This document shows, piece by piece, positions 52,146 through 60,941 of a stretch of 64,000 nt of DNA. Position numbers and translations under genes: made by a program. Each line of letters begins with the position of its first letter. Position 1 is the first letter of the stretch. Source of the DNA: Clostridiaceae bacterium. GTDB lineage: Bacteria > Bacillota > Clostridia > Lachnospirales > Lachnospiraceae. The stretch spans positions 1 to 64,000 of the forward strand of contig QXXC01000006.1 in assembly GCA_009911305.1 (NCBI GenBank), given 5' to 3'. The notes beneath the pieces were generated by a model. That model worked only from the letters and a program-made list of their open reading frames with translations, was not told the origin of the DNA and did no database searches.

Positions 52146-53954
52146 CTACATCGTAACAGATATTTGCCTGGTGGCCTCCTTCAGCCACGTCTTTTCATCC
52201 CCTCTCAGGAAGGGCGAAATCTTCTGATAGACCTCCGCATGATACGCATTCAGCCGTTTTATGTCAAGCTCATCCATAAATCGGGTGTCAATGGCCTCCA
52301 GATCAATGGGAGCCCAGGTCAAAAATTCAAAACGCAGGAACTGGCCGTATTCGTTTTTCTCATCTGGTACACAGAGAACCAGATTTTCTGTCCGGGTTCC
52401 GAATTTTCCTTCAAAATACATACCTGGTTCCACGGAACAGATCATGCCCGGCTCGATCACCGCGCTGTCCTGCCGCTCCGGCACGATCTTCCAGCGCAGG
52501 CCGTTAGGGCGCTCATGGACATTCAATACGTATCCGACGCCGTGACCGGTTCCGTGACTGAAATCCAGTCCCCTCTTCCACAATGCCTCCCGGATCGTAT
52601 AATCCAGATTCATTCCGCGGCAGCCATAAAGGAATTTCATATCTCCTGCTTTCAGCATGCTCATGGCAACAACTGTAAAAATCTCTCTCTCCTCATCCGT
52701 CAGAGGCCCCAGCGCAAATGTCCTGGTAATATCTGTCGTACCCTCATAATAATGCCCGCCGGAATCCACCAAAAGAAACCCCCTGGCCTTAAGCTCACTG
52801 CACGCCCCGTCACTGGGATGATAATGGCACATGGCGGCATTCTCTCTGTACGAAGCCCCGGTCACGAAGCTGGGTCCCAGATATCCGTCCTGTTCTGACC
52901 GAAGCTCCTCCATTTTTCTGGCAGCCGTCATTTCCGTCATCCCGCAGGTTCCGATCGTGTGCTTCAGCCAGTACATAAATTTTGTCACAGCAACCCCGTC
53001 CTTGATGTGAGCCCTGCGGATATTTTCGATTTCTGTTTCATTTTTCACTGCTTTTGCCGCTGCGCAGGGATTGATGCCTGCGTTAATGATGCGGCAGCTC
53101 ACATCAATGCTCTCACAGGCCAGATAGCTGACCTTCTTTCGCTCCAGAAGCACCGCCTGGTTGCGGAGCGCCGCCACATCGTCGTAAAAAGCGTCATAAG
53201 GTTTGACCTCCACCTGATTATCCTGTAAATACCGGCTTACTTCTTTGGAAAGCGCCTCTAACTGGACATAAAGCGTTACCGTATCCCGTCCCACCAGCGC
53301 GTTTGATAAAAATACCGGATTATGAAGCACATCGCCGCCGCGCAGATTAAACAGCCAGGCAATCTCATCCAGGGCAGTCATGATGTGCACATCTGCTCCC
53401 TGTTCTTGCATCGCGAGCCTGAGGCCGCACAGCTTTTCTTTGTAAGCCTTCCCCGCATAACGCTCTTCTAAAATCCATATCGGGCGGCAGGAAAGCGCCG
53501 GCCGGTTCTCCCAGACGGCTCCTGCCAGATCCTTTTTATAGGATACGGCAGCCTTCTTTTCCTCCAGCGCCTTCAAAAGAACCCGTCCGCTCTCATCATT
53601 CACGGTCCTGCCGTCAAACCCCAGGCAGCCGCCTTCCGGCAGGCGATCCTTCAGAAATTCCTCTATCGCCGGAACCCCGGGACTGCCCATCTGGTACAGT
53701 GTCACAAAAGAGCCGGCGAGCTGCCTTTTGGCCTGGACAAAATAACGGCCATCCGTCCAAAGCCCGGCTTCATTCATTGTAAAGACGGCCGTTCCTGCTG
53801 TGCCGTTAAAACCTGTTAAAAACTGGCGGCATTTAAAATATTCTCCTACATATTCTGATTCATGGAAATCCGCAGTCGGAACCAGGTACGCATCGATTCC
53901 TTCTTTTCTCATCAAGCGTCTCAATGCTTCTATCTTTTTATTCGTCTGATTCAA
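52146..53954 (-). CDS. pepP: Xaa-Pro aminopeptidase (aminopeptidase P family)
   Basis: The 602-residue protein has the long form of aminopeptidase P: an N-terminal creatinase-like domain (MRKEGIDAYLVPTADFHESEYVGEYFK as parts IDAYLVPTADFHESEYV and YFKCRQFLTGFNGTAGTA), a second domain, and the catalytic pita-bread domain. Metal ligands lie in LVDSGGHYYEGTTDITRTFALG, DFSHGTGHGVGYVLNVHE and EPGMYFEGKFGTRTENLVL. It cleaves N-terminal residues before proline. It is the last gene of the GntR-controlled peptide cluster, after the AbgT transporter. Confidence 0.93.
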   Translation of the reverse strand: MNQTNKKIEALRRLMRKEGIDAYLVPTADFHESEYVGEYFKCRQFLTGFNGTAGTAVFTMNEAGLWTDGRYFVQAKRQLAGSFVTLYQMGSPGVPAIEEFLKDRLPEGGCLGFDGRTVNDESGRVLLKALEEKKAAVSYKKDLAGAVWENRPALSCRPIWILEERYAGKAYKEKLCGLRLAMQEQGADVHIMTALDEIAWLFNLRGGDVLHNPVFLSNALVGRDTVTLYVQLEALSKEVSRYLQDNQVEVKPYDAFYDDVAALRNQAVLLERKKVSYLACESIDVSCRIINAGINPCAAAKAVKNETEIENIRRAHIKDGVAVTKFMYWLKHTIGTCGMTEMTAARKMEELRSEQDGYLGPSFVTGASYRENAAMCHYHPSDGACSELKARGFLLVDSGGHYYEGTTDITRTFALGPLTDEEREIFTVVAMSMLKAGDMKFLYGCRGMNLDYTIREALWKRGLDFSHGTGHGVGYVLNVHERPNGLRWKIVPERQDSAVIEPGMICSVEPGMYFEGKFGTRTENLVLCVPDEKNEYGQFLRFEFLTWAPIDLEAIDTRFMDELDIKRLNAYHAEVYQKISPFLRGDEKTWLKEATRQISVTM

Positions 53955-54032
53955 TCTTTCCCCTCTTTTCTTTAAGCTTTACCATGGCCCTGTCTCTGCG
54001 CCCGCGCGATTCCAGACCTTTCCCGGACGGTA

Positions 54033-55592
54033 TTACAGGAACAGCCCAGCCCCCGGCCCCAGAGGAAGATTAAGCAGGATCCAGAAAATCAAAAGCAGAC
54101 TCCAGCCAATCAGAAAACAAATGCTGTAAGGCAGCATAGTCGATACCAGAGTCCCAATCCCGGCTTCCTTGTCATACTTCTGCATAAATACAATGATCAT
54201 GGAAAAATGAGACATCATCGGCGTGATGACATTCGTACAGGAATCGCCAATCCGGTAGGCTGCCTGTGCAAACTCCGGCGTATAGCCAAGGAGCATAAAC
54301 ATGGGGACAAAAACCGGCGCAATCAGCGCCCATTTTGCAGAGGCAGAACCCATAAACAGGTTTATAAAGGCGGCAAACAGCACAAAAAGAATCATCATCG
54401 GAACCGTTCCGATTCCGGCATTCCTGAAAAATTCCGCGCCCTTTAATGCAATGATCGTGCCAAGCTGTGTATATTTAAAATAATTTATAAACTGCGCTGC
54501 CACAAATGTCAGAGCAATATAAGAACTCATACTGGCCATTGCCCGTCCCATCGCGTTACAGACATCTTTTTCACCGTGATATTTTCCGGTTTTCACCCCG
54601 TAGACAACGGACGGGATAAAAAAGAGCAGGGTGATAATTGGGATAATGCCTTCCATAAAGGGGGAATTCCCCAAAAGCGTCCCGTCTTGCGCACGCATAA
54701 CCGAACCGGAAGGAAGTGAAAAGGCCGCCATGCCAAGGATCAGAAGCAGTGCTACCAGACCAGCGGCTTTGAGCGCTTTTTTCTCTTTTGCAGTTACTTG
54801 ATACTCCTTTGCCTGCGCTTTGCCGGACTCTCCCTGGCGATCGCCAAATCTCGGCGCAACGATCTTTTCTGTGATAACTGTCCCGATAAAGGTAATCACA
54901 AAGGTTGACGCCATCATAAAATACCAGTTTCCGGTAGGCGCTACCACATACGACGGATCTACCATCTTGACCGCTTCATTCGTGATGCCGCACAGGAGCG
55001 GTTCCAGCGTGCCTATCAGTAAATTCGCAGAGAATCCTCCTGAAACACCGGCAAATGCAGCCGCCATGCCCACTAATGGATGACGCCCATATGCCATAAA
55101 CATCAGCGCTGCAATGGGAATCAGCACTACATATCCCACCGTATCCGCCAGGTTAGACATAATGCCCAGAAAGACTACCACCGGCGTGATAAATTTGGCA
55201 GGCGTTACTGCCACCGCGCTCTTTAATGCGCCTCCGATCAGACCGCTGTCCTCCAGCAAACCGATGCCGAACATGGCCACCAGTACAGTCCCCAGCGGGG
55301 CGAATCCGGTATAATTGGACACCGCATGGGTAAGCATATAGACAATGCCTTTTCCATTCAGTAAGCTGACCGCGTTTACCGTCTGCTCCTCCACAATCCC
55401 CTTGCTGCTGTTTACCAGTTCTCCGCAGGCCGATACCCCGGCCAGCTCGCAGACGGCAGACAGTATAATCACTCCAAGAGCAAAAAGTGCAAATATCGTG
55501 ATCGGATGAAAAAGCCTGTTGCCCACGCGTTCAATCCCATCCAGCCAGCGGTTCAGAACCGATGTTTTTCCAACCCTTTTCGTTTTACCCAT
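54033..55592 (-). CDS. AbgT-family transporter
   Basis: The 519-residue membrane protein has about 12 membrane segments and the AbgT-type signatures GLIGGALKSAV, NLADTVGYVVLIPIAALMF (as VVLIPIAALMF), GSASAKWALIAPVFVPM and DSCTNVITPMMSHFSMI. AbgT proteins import p-aminobenzoyl-glutamate or export sulfonamides. Next to two peptidases it may carry a dipeptide-like substrate. The start at 55592 (MGKTKRVGK) is preferred, since GGAGG lies 8 bp before it; a first ATG overlaps that site. Confidence 0.9.
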   Translation of the reverse strand: MGKTKRVGKTSVLNRWLDGIERVGNRLFHPITIFALFALGVIILSAVCELAGVSACGELVNSSKGIVEEQTVNAVSLLNGKGIVYMLTHAVSNYTGFAPLGTVLVAMFGIGLLEDSGLIGGALKSAVAVTPAKFITPVVVFLGIMSNLADTVGYVVLIPIAALMFMAYGRHPLVGMAAAFAGVSGGFSANLLIGTLEPLLCGITNEAVKMVDPSYVVAPTGNWYFMMASTFVITFIGTVITEKIVAPRFGDRQGESGKAQAKEYQVTAKEKKALKAAGLVALLLILGMAAFSLPSGSVMRAQDGTLLGNSPFMEGIIPIITLLFFIPSVVYGVKTGKYHGEKDVCNAMGRAMASMSSYIALTFVAAQFINYFKYTQLGTIIALKGAEFFRNAGIGTVPMMILFVLFAAFINLFMGSASAKWALIAPVFVPMFMLLGYTPEFAQAAYRIGDSCTNVITPMMSHFSMIIVFMQKYDKEAGIGTLVSTMLPYSICFLIGWSLLLIFWILLNLPLGPGAGLFL

Positions 55593-55683
55593 ACTCCATT
55601 CCTCCATGTAAAATCATTACCGTCCGCACATCGGTCCATATGAAATGTTTTCTGTGAATACATGCCGCAGCCAGAAGGCCTGG

Positions 55684-56652
55684 CTACAGCCTGACAACCC
55701 CATTCTCCATCAATATTCTTCCGTCTGCAGCAACCGTTCCGTTTTTCATAATCACATCATAGTGGCAGCTCGCCTTCACCTTTCCTCCCAATGTAATGCT
55801 GGTGCCAATTCCAATATGACAGCTCCCAAACACCCCCTCATCCTCTAACATAAATCCACAAAAGCGGCAGTGTGTATTCAAACCAACGCCGTGTTCCGCA
55901 ATGTTGTATACTTTTGGATCCCGTTTTGCCTTTAAATCGTCAGCCAGCATCTTAGCCTGTCTTCCTCCGGAGATATCGATGATACGCCCATTTTCCACCA
56001 ATAAGGTTACCGGCTCTTCCAGTACGCCAATCCCGATGTACGGAATACTTGCATCTGCCACAATCACGCCGTTCGCGGTTCCTTCCACCGGCGACACATT
56101 CGCCTCCACGGTCGGAAATGTGGAAAACTCTCCCTTTTCCACCATGCAGTAAAGATGATTGCCCCGGCGTCCCTTTGCCGAATATTCCAGATACGTCCCG
56201 CCAGGTGAGCTTAAAACGATCGTTTCCGCCCCGGCCATTGCCTGTGCCATCCCGATACAAATGGGTTTCAGCGCTTCAAAATCACCTTCAATTCCTCCGC
56301 TCATCATCATCTCTTCTGTAAAATTCGTCAGTACCAGCCCTCTGGCGCCTTTTGCAAGCGCTGTTTTCACCGCCTGTGTGTGCGTGATCGACTTTTCAAC
56401 TACAGAAAGGAAGACGTCACTGACCTTCATGGCAGCCGCAATTTCCCTTGGCGGTTCCTCTCCATCCTGTTTACGCGGTTCCATAATACACAGCACCGGC
56501 TCTGCGCCAACCCGATAAACTTCCGATGCCAATGCCTGCGCAATGCTCAGCCGTGACAGCTCTGTTATGATTAACACCTGCTCTCCCTCTTTTACTTTAA
56601 CGCAGGTATTAATTACCTTGCCTGCCCCTCTTGACAGATAGAAATTCTGCAT
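55684..56652 (-). CDS. Aminopeptidase (M29/leucyl-aminopeptidase-like)
   Basis: The 322-residue protein begins MQNFYLSRGAGKVINTCVKV from 56652 with AAGGAGGGGG 4-8 bp upstream. Motifs include VVEKSITHTQAVKTALAKGARG, SSPGGTYLEYSAKGRRGN (split here) and the C-terminal NIAEHGVGLNTHCRFCGFM and GIGTSITLGGKVKASCHYD, which fit aminopeptidase T/M29-like metallo-enzymes and the related NicX group. The likely role is hydrolysis of peptides imported by the AbgT-type transporter encoded next. It is the first gene after the GntR operator. Confidence 0.83.
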   Translation of the reverse strand: MQNFYLSRGAGKVINTCVKVKEGEQVLIITELSRLSIAQALASEVYRVGAEPVLCIMEPRKQDGEEPPREIAAAMKVSDVFLSVVEKSITHTQAVKTALAKGARGLVLTNFTEEMMMSGGIEGDFEALKPICIGMAQAMAGAETIVLSSPGGTYLEYSAKGRRGNHLYCMVEKGEFSTFPTVEANVSPVEGTANGVIVADASIPYIGIGVLEEPVTLLVENGRIIDISGGRQAKMLADDLKAKRDPKVYNIAEHGVGLNTHCRFCGFMLEDEGVFGSCHIGIGTSITLGGKVKASCHYDVIMKNGTVAADGRILMENGVVRL

Positions 56653-56662
56653 ATCCCCCTCC

Positions 56663-56693
56663 TTATACATTAAATATTCTATAGAATGTATAA
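56663..56693 (-). promoter_or_regulatory. Palindromic operator, probable GntR site
   Basis: TTATACATT (56663-56671) and AATGTATAA (56685-56693) form a perfect 9-bp inverted repeat around the perfect 12-bp palindrome ATTCTATAGAAT (56676-56687). It covers the transcription start of the promoter at 56697-56725, so a bound GntR/FadR-type repressor would block it. Confidence 0.7.
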
Positions 56694-56696
56694 AAT

Positions 56697-56725
56697 ATTA
56701 TAGGATAAATATATTTCTCTGTCAA
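56697..56725 (-). promoter_or_regulatory. Consensus sigma-A promoter of the peptidase-AbgT operon
   Basis: TTGACA (56720-56725), 17-bp spacer, TATAAT (56697-56702) on the minus strand, immediately upstream of the operator. Confidence 0.88.
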
Positions 56726-56761
56726 GAAAAAGAAGCTTCCGCCTTCCGGATAAACGACATC

Positions 56762-56784
56762 AAAAAAGGGCGCCGTCTGCGCCC
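56762..56784 (-). terminator. Terminator of the GntR gene
   Basis: GGGCGC/GCGCCC stem on the minus strand followed by TTTTTT, 47 bp after the GntR stop. Confidence 0.85.
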
Positions 56785-56830
56785 GGCAAAAACAGCCGTC
56801 CTGCAAACCGTAACCCTTTCCTGTTCCGTC

Positions 56831-57481
56831 CTATTTATTCCCAATATATTTCCGCCCGTTCCGGATATGTTCAGAAACAGCGTCCTGCGCTTTTTCCGTG
56901 TTCCTCTGTTTCATTGCGCCGACAATCTCCCTGTGTTCCTTTACTATCTCTCTCTGGCGTTCCACGCTGCTGGAAGAATATTTGCGATCCCTGCTGATTA
57001 CCCCGTTCAGCATGCCCAGCAATTTGCAGAGAGTCTCATTTCCTGACATGCTGTAGATATATTCATCAAATTTCTGGCTGGCCTCTGATACCTCCACAAC
57101 CCCTTTGGCCGCGCTGAATTCCTCAATTAACTGATACAGGCAATCGATATCTCCCTCTTTCTGATGATCAACAGCCTCTTTCACGGCCAGGCGCTCCAGA
57201 ACCTCTCTGCATGCGTAAGCCTCCTCAATTTCCTTTTGGTTCAGCGTGCGGACCACAGCTCCATGATATGGGACTGTCTCGACCAGCCCATCACTGGCCA
57301 AACGCCGAAGCGCCTCTCTTACCGGGGTTGCGCTTACATTCATTTGTCTTGCCAGGTGCTGCTCCTTCAGCTCTGTTCCCGCCGGCAGATCTCCGTTCGC
57401 TATGGAATCCACCAGGTTCTGATACACCTGCTCCGCCAGTGGAACCCTAGATACACTGGATACTTTTCCGTAACCCCTCAT
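56831..57481 (-). CDS. GntR-family (FadR-type) regulator
   Basis: The 216-residue protein has an N-terminal winged helix (about 10-75; PLAEQVYQNLVDSIANGDLPAG and MNVSATPVREALRRLASDGLVE) and a helical FCD effector domain (about 85-210; EAYACREVLERLAVKEAVDH, with His/Asp metal-type positions). It lies directly upstream of the peptidase-AbgT-PepP genes and has its own terminator. An AT-rich operator lies in front of those genes. It is therefore probably their repressor. GGAG lies 10 bp before ATG. Confidence 0.9.
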   Translation of the reverse strand: MRGYGKVSSVSRVPLAEQVYQNLVDSIANGDLPAGTELKEQHLARQMNVSATPVREALRRLASDGLVETVPYHGAVVRTLNQKEIEEAYACREVLERLAVKEAVDHQKEGDIDCLYQLIEEFSAAKGVVEVSEASQKFDEYIYSMSGNETLCKLLGMLNGVISRDRKYSSSSVERQREIVKEHREIVGAMKQRNTEKAQDAVSEHIRNGRKYIGNK

Positions 57482-57595
57482 CTGTCTGTAACTCCATTTC
57501 GCTTTTACTCCCCCCTGCGTTTCATACCACAGCGCAGGATTTCAGTCTGAATTCCGCAACTGTACAGGATACTCTGAACTGTCAAAATTATACCA

Positions 57596-58321
57596 CTAAT
57601 CTGCCTTTTTTGGCAATAAAGGATCGCATAAACAGAGCCGGCCTTCCGCTTCCCGGCACATCAGAATAAACGAATGCAGGATTTTTGCCGTCATTCCCCA
57701 AATCACGGCCTCCTCATGCCTGTAAAACAGCACTCTGTACTCTCCCTTGCGCCAGCGGTACGCCCGGCCGCCCGGAACAAGCTCAAAGGGGAAATCCGCC
57801 CCCGGCTCTGTCACCACATCTGTGATATATACCTCCGGCTCCCGGGCTGCAAACCAGGCGAGAGGCACCGTAAAAACGCGCTCCACCTCATCCTCTGAGA
57901 AGCATCCCTGATACCCCCGCAGCACGGCCAGAAAAGGGTGTACCATCTGGCCGGACGGCGTTATCAGCACATCCAGGGGGGCCAGGACTTCCATCCGGCT
58001 TTCGTCTGTCAGAAGCTCCTCCACAGCCTCCCGCACAGCCGCCTGCCTCCGGCTCTCCCCGGCCTCCACCGCGCCGCCGGGAAAACAAACTTCGCCGGGC
58101 TGGCTTTTCAGCTTTGATGAGCGCACTTCAAACAGTATATGGAATTCCCCATCCTTTTCAACCAGCGGCACGAGGACCGAAAAATCCATTCCCGGCTTCC
58201 GGTCAAGAATGCCGGGACGCCGTTCTCCCCACAGGCTTTTCATCCGGGATATCCTGTCCTCTGAATCTGTTTTTAGCAGGCGCGTTGTAACCCCCTCCGA
58301 TTCCCGGCCATGTAATTTCAT
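57596..58321 (-). CDS. NUDIX hydrolase (CoA pyrophosphatase-like)
   Basis: A 241-residue protein with the Nudix box GAVEAGESRRQAAVREAVEELL (as GAVEAGE and REAVEEL, near residue 78-100), preceded by SQPGEVCFPGG, the UPF0035-type signature of CoA pyrophosphatases. It probably hydrolyses CoA or related nucleotides. GGAGG lies 7 bp before the ATG. It stands between the GntR gene and an AI-2E-family protein gene. Substrate is inferred. Confidence 0.88.
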   Translation of the reverse strand: MKLHGRESEGVTTRLLKTDSEDRISRMKSLWGERRPGILDRKPGMDFSVLVPLVEKDGEFHILFEVRSSKLKSQPGEVCFPGGAVEAGESRRQAAVREAVEELLTDESRMEVLAPLDVLITPSGQMVHPFLAVLRGYQGCFSEDEVERVFTVPLAWFAAREPEVYITDVVTEPGADFPFELVPGGRAYRWRKGEYRVLFYRHEEAVIWGMTAKILHSFILMCREAEGRLCLCDPLLPKKAD

Positions 58322-58350
58322 GATAAGACCTCCGTTTTTCGTCTTTTTCC

Positions 58351-58379
58351 GCAGCCGTTCCGATCCCCCGAACGGCTGC
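58351..58379. repeat. Short palindromic repeat, GCAGCGGTTCAG family
   Basis: GCAGCCGTTC (58351-58360) with GAACGGCTGC (58370-58379), a perfect 10-bp stem upstream of the NUDIX gene. Confidence 0.65.
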
Positions 58380-58443
58380 CCTGTTTCTCTATTTTACCAC
58401 TCCTTCGCTCTTTTCTCTACTGTCCTGCGCCTGCTTTTTACCG

Positions 58444-58477
58444 CTGGCGTGTAAATCCGTTACGGTTCACACGCCAG
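58444..58477. repeat. Palindrome downstream of AI-2E-family gene
   Basis: CTGGCGTGT/ACACGCCAG perfect 9-bp arms, with inner palindrome CCGTTACGG. No T-run follows on either strand; it may be a repeat or a weak terminator. Confidence 0.5.
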
Positions 58478-58525
58478 TCCATGCGAGGCGTTTAAACCAT
58501 TATGTCCTCTGATTGCGCCCCCTGT

Positions 58526-59593
58526 TCACTCCTCCCTCTCATACTCCTCCACCAGATCCTCGATCAGCAAAAGCCCCACAGGGCCCAAAATCACGCCCAG
58601 CGCCCCGAAAAGCTTAAGCCCAGCGTACATGGAAGCCAGCGTTTCCAGCGGCGACAGCCCCATTTTTCTGCCCATCATCCTGGCCTCCAGAAATTCTCTC
58701 ATAAAATAACAGATCAGATACAGCCCCAGCAGCATCAGCCCCTGATACCATTTCTTCTGCAGAAGCAGCAAAAGCCCCCATGGGATCAGGATTGTTCCTG
58801 TGCCGAAAATCGGCAGGGCGTCGAACACACCGATTCCGATTCCGACTGTAATATAGTAGGGATTCTTGATGGCAATCAGCGTCAGGATGCAGAGGCAGGT
58901 GGTCAGAAACAGAAGCGCCGCCTGCGTCTTAAGCCACGCGCTCCCGGTCAGAGTCAGACGCCGGCGCAGCAGCGAAAACTCCCTGTGGAAAACGGAATGC
59001 CAGCGCCTCTCGCGCAGCTCGTCCATTTCCTGCAGAGAAAGAATCGATGCGATGAACAGGATCACAACGAACACGACAATCTTTATAAATGACAGAAACA
59101 CAGAAACGGAATTGAACACCAGATTCGGCATGGCGACGGTTTTAAATGCCTCCGCCATCCCCAGAAGAACCTCCTGCATGATGGACACCAGGACGCCCTC
59201 GCGAAGCCGGCAGAACACCTCAATACCGTGACAGAGCCCGGTCAGCCATTCGTCAAAGCTGCGAATCCAGCCCGGAGCGGCGTTGACAAGCTGATTTGCC
59301 TCCATGAACAGCCTTCTTGCCCCTGCAAAAAACGCCGCTCCCAAAAGCGCCAGCACAAGCACAAGCTCCACGCCCCCTATCACGCCCACCGGCGCACGCA
59401 CGCGCCGGTTCCATACCCGGAAGGTCAGCCGCCTCTCCAGCCAAACCGCCAGGGGGCGCAGCAGCAGCGCAATGACATAGGCAGCAATAAAGGGAATAAA
59501 CAATGGGAGAAGATATTTAAAGCTTAAATAAACGCCGGCGCTCACGCCGGCCGTTAAAAACGCTCTCTTCTGTTTTCTGGTCAATTCCGGCAT
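58526..59593 (-). CDS. AI-2E family membrane protein (YtvI-like)
   Basis: The 355-residue protein starts MPELTRKQKRAFLTAG at 59593 with AGGTGAA upstream; a longer open frame has an unlikely N-terminus. It has about seven or eight membrane segments and the family pattern LLPLFIPFIAAYVIALLL near the start and DALPIFGTGTILIPWGLLLLL (split: DALPIFGTG, ILIPWGLLLLL) and LGPVGLLLIEDLVEEY at the end. In Bacillus a relative (YtvI) is a sporulation membrane protein. Function uncertain. Confidence 0.85.
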   Translation of the reverse strand: MPELTRKQKRAFLTAGVSAGVYLSFKYLLPLFIPFIAAYVIALLLRPLAVWLERRLTFRVWNRRVRAPVGVIGGVELVLVLALLGAAFFAGARRLFMEANQLVNAAPGWIRSFDEWLTGLCHGIEVFCRLREGVLVSIMQEVLLGMAEAFKTVAMPNLVFNSVSVFLSFIKIVVFVVILFIASILSLQEMDELRERRWHSVFHREFSLLRRRLTLTGSAWLKTQAALLFLTTCLCILTLIAIKNPYYITVGIGIGVFDALPIFGTGTILIPWGLLLLLQKKWYQGLMLLGLYLICYFMREFLEARMMGRKMGLSPLETLASMYAGLKLFGALGVILGPVGLLLIEDLVEEYEREE

Positions 59594-59878
59594 CCGTTCA
59601 CCTGCTTTCCTGAAAATTCCTCCGTCCGGGAGGCTGAACCGTTTCAAACGCGCCGCCCGCCATACCTCCATAATCAGAACTCCGAAAAAGGAAAAGCTGC
59701 AAAGGCGGGCGTTCGGCGTCTTACCACGCCTGTCCCGTCTCTGCAGCCTCCTTCTGTAAGCTTCTCTTTTGTTTATTAAGGAGCTTACCCATGGGCTGGC
59801 CCATTTCTGTTTTGTACTTCTTTCGTACAGCAACTATTATTGGCCAATTCAAAAAAAATATTCTTTTTTCTGCTGTCA

Positions 59879-60712
59879 TTAATATCCAGTAATGCGAAAA
59901 CGGCGTTCCTCCGGACAAAGCGTCCGCTCCGCTCCACCGCCCGGCCCCTCAAATATTGCATCCACGGGCTTATGCGTAAACTCCATGGCCTTACCTGTAG
60001 CCGGGTGCTCAAACGCGAGACAGACGGAACACAGGGCCAGCCTGCCGCGGCGTTTAGAACCGGTAAGTATCCCCTGTTCCTTCTTTTCCCTCCCGTCAGA
60101 CGGCAGCGCGCCTCCCCACAAAGGATTATATCTTGCATCTCCGAAAAGCGGCGTCCCATGCGCGGCAAACTGCACCCGGATCTGATGGTGACGGCCTGTC
60201 AGAAGTTCAATCTCCACCAGAGAAATCGTGAGCGGCAGTCCGTCCGGCCGTTCTCCCTGCACATCCCTGCTCCAGATAACCCGGTACCTAAGCCTCGCGC
60301 ATTTGCTTCCCGCCGTCTCCTTATCCACAACCGAGGAACGGTTCCGTTTTCCGTCTCTCAACAGATAATCCACATAATTATCCACAATATCCACAGGTTT
60401 TCCACAAACCACTGCCTGATATTTCTTCCTCATCCTGCCGTCCTGAACCTGCCGGCTGAGCGAGGCCGCGCTCTTGGGATTCTTTGCATATACCATAATC
60501 CCCCCGACCGGCTTATCCAGCCTGTGGATAACTCCCACATAGGGTTCTCCACCCTTTTCTTTATTTCTTGTTGACGGCTTTGTGGATAACTTAAGATAAT
60601 TTTTAATTTCACTCACCATATCCGGTTCAAACCCGCGTCCGGCCTGTGAATCCAGACCGGCAGGCTTTTCCACTACCAGGATATCGGAATCTTCGTAATA
60701 TATTTTAATCAT
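59879..60712 (-). CDS. RluA-family pseudouridine synthase
   Basis: The 277-residue protein lacks an S4 domain. It has IYYEDSDILVVEKPAGL, the catalytic Asp in GVIHRLDKPVGGIMVYAKNP (about 80-98), LLTGRHHQIRVQFAAHGTPLFGDARY (as TGRHHQIRVQF) and the late LCSVCLAFEHPATGK. It modifies uridine in rRNA or tRNA; the precise target is unknown. The gene ends with TAATG, where a 52-codon open frame starts (59721-59879), but that frame has no ribosome site. Confidence 0.92.
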   Translation of the reverse strand: MIKIYYEDSDILVVEKPAGLDSQAGRGFEPDMVSEIKNYLKLSTKPSTRNKEKGGEPYVGVIHRLDKPVGGIMVYAKNPKSAASLSRQVQDGRMRKKYQAVVCGKPVDIVDNYVDYLLRDGKRNRSSVVDKETAGSKCARLRYRVIWSRDVQGERPDGLPLTISLVEIELLTGRHHQIRVQFAAHGTPLFGDARYNPLWGGALPSDGREKKEQGILTGSKRRGRLALCSVCLAFEHPATGKAMEFTHKPVDAIFEGPGGGAERTLCPEERRFRITGY

Positions 60713-60815
60713 ATAGCTTCCTTAAACATTTATACTGTCTGGATAGGACACTGCTGCCTCTGGTTTTTCGTGACCTTCGCTCACAAACAACACACTCTGA
60801 CAATAACAATTTCAC

Positions 60816-60844
60816 TTGCATAAAATAAGAAACAGGTGTATAGT
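60816..60844 (+). promoter_or_regulatory. Promoter of the hemolysin III gene
   Basis: TTGCAT (60816-60821), 17 bp, TATAGT (60839-60844). An ATGTAGT/ACTACAT hairpin (about 60863-60880) follows in the leader. Confidence 0.6.
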
Positions 60845-60941
60845 ATAATAAAATGGTTGATGTAGTATTGAAAACTACATAATGCAATCTTTTATACCAC
60901 AAGTTCCTATAAACCATATCTCATGAACAGGAGGATGCATT

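Noticed and set aside
59721..59879. 52-codon minus-strand frame starting at the TAATG overlap with the RluA gene
   Set aside because: No ribosome-binding site and no recognisable family; it could be a real small protein but the evidence is too thin.
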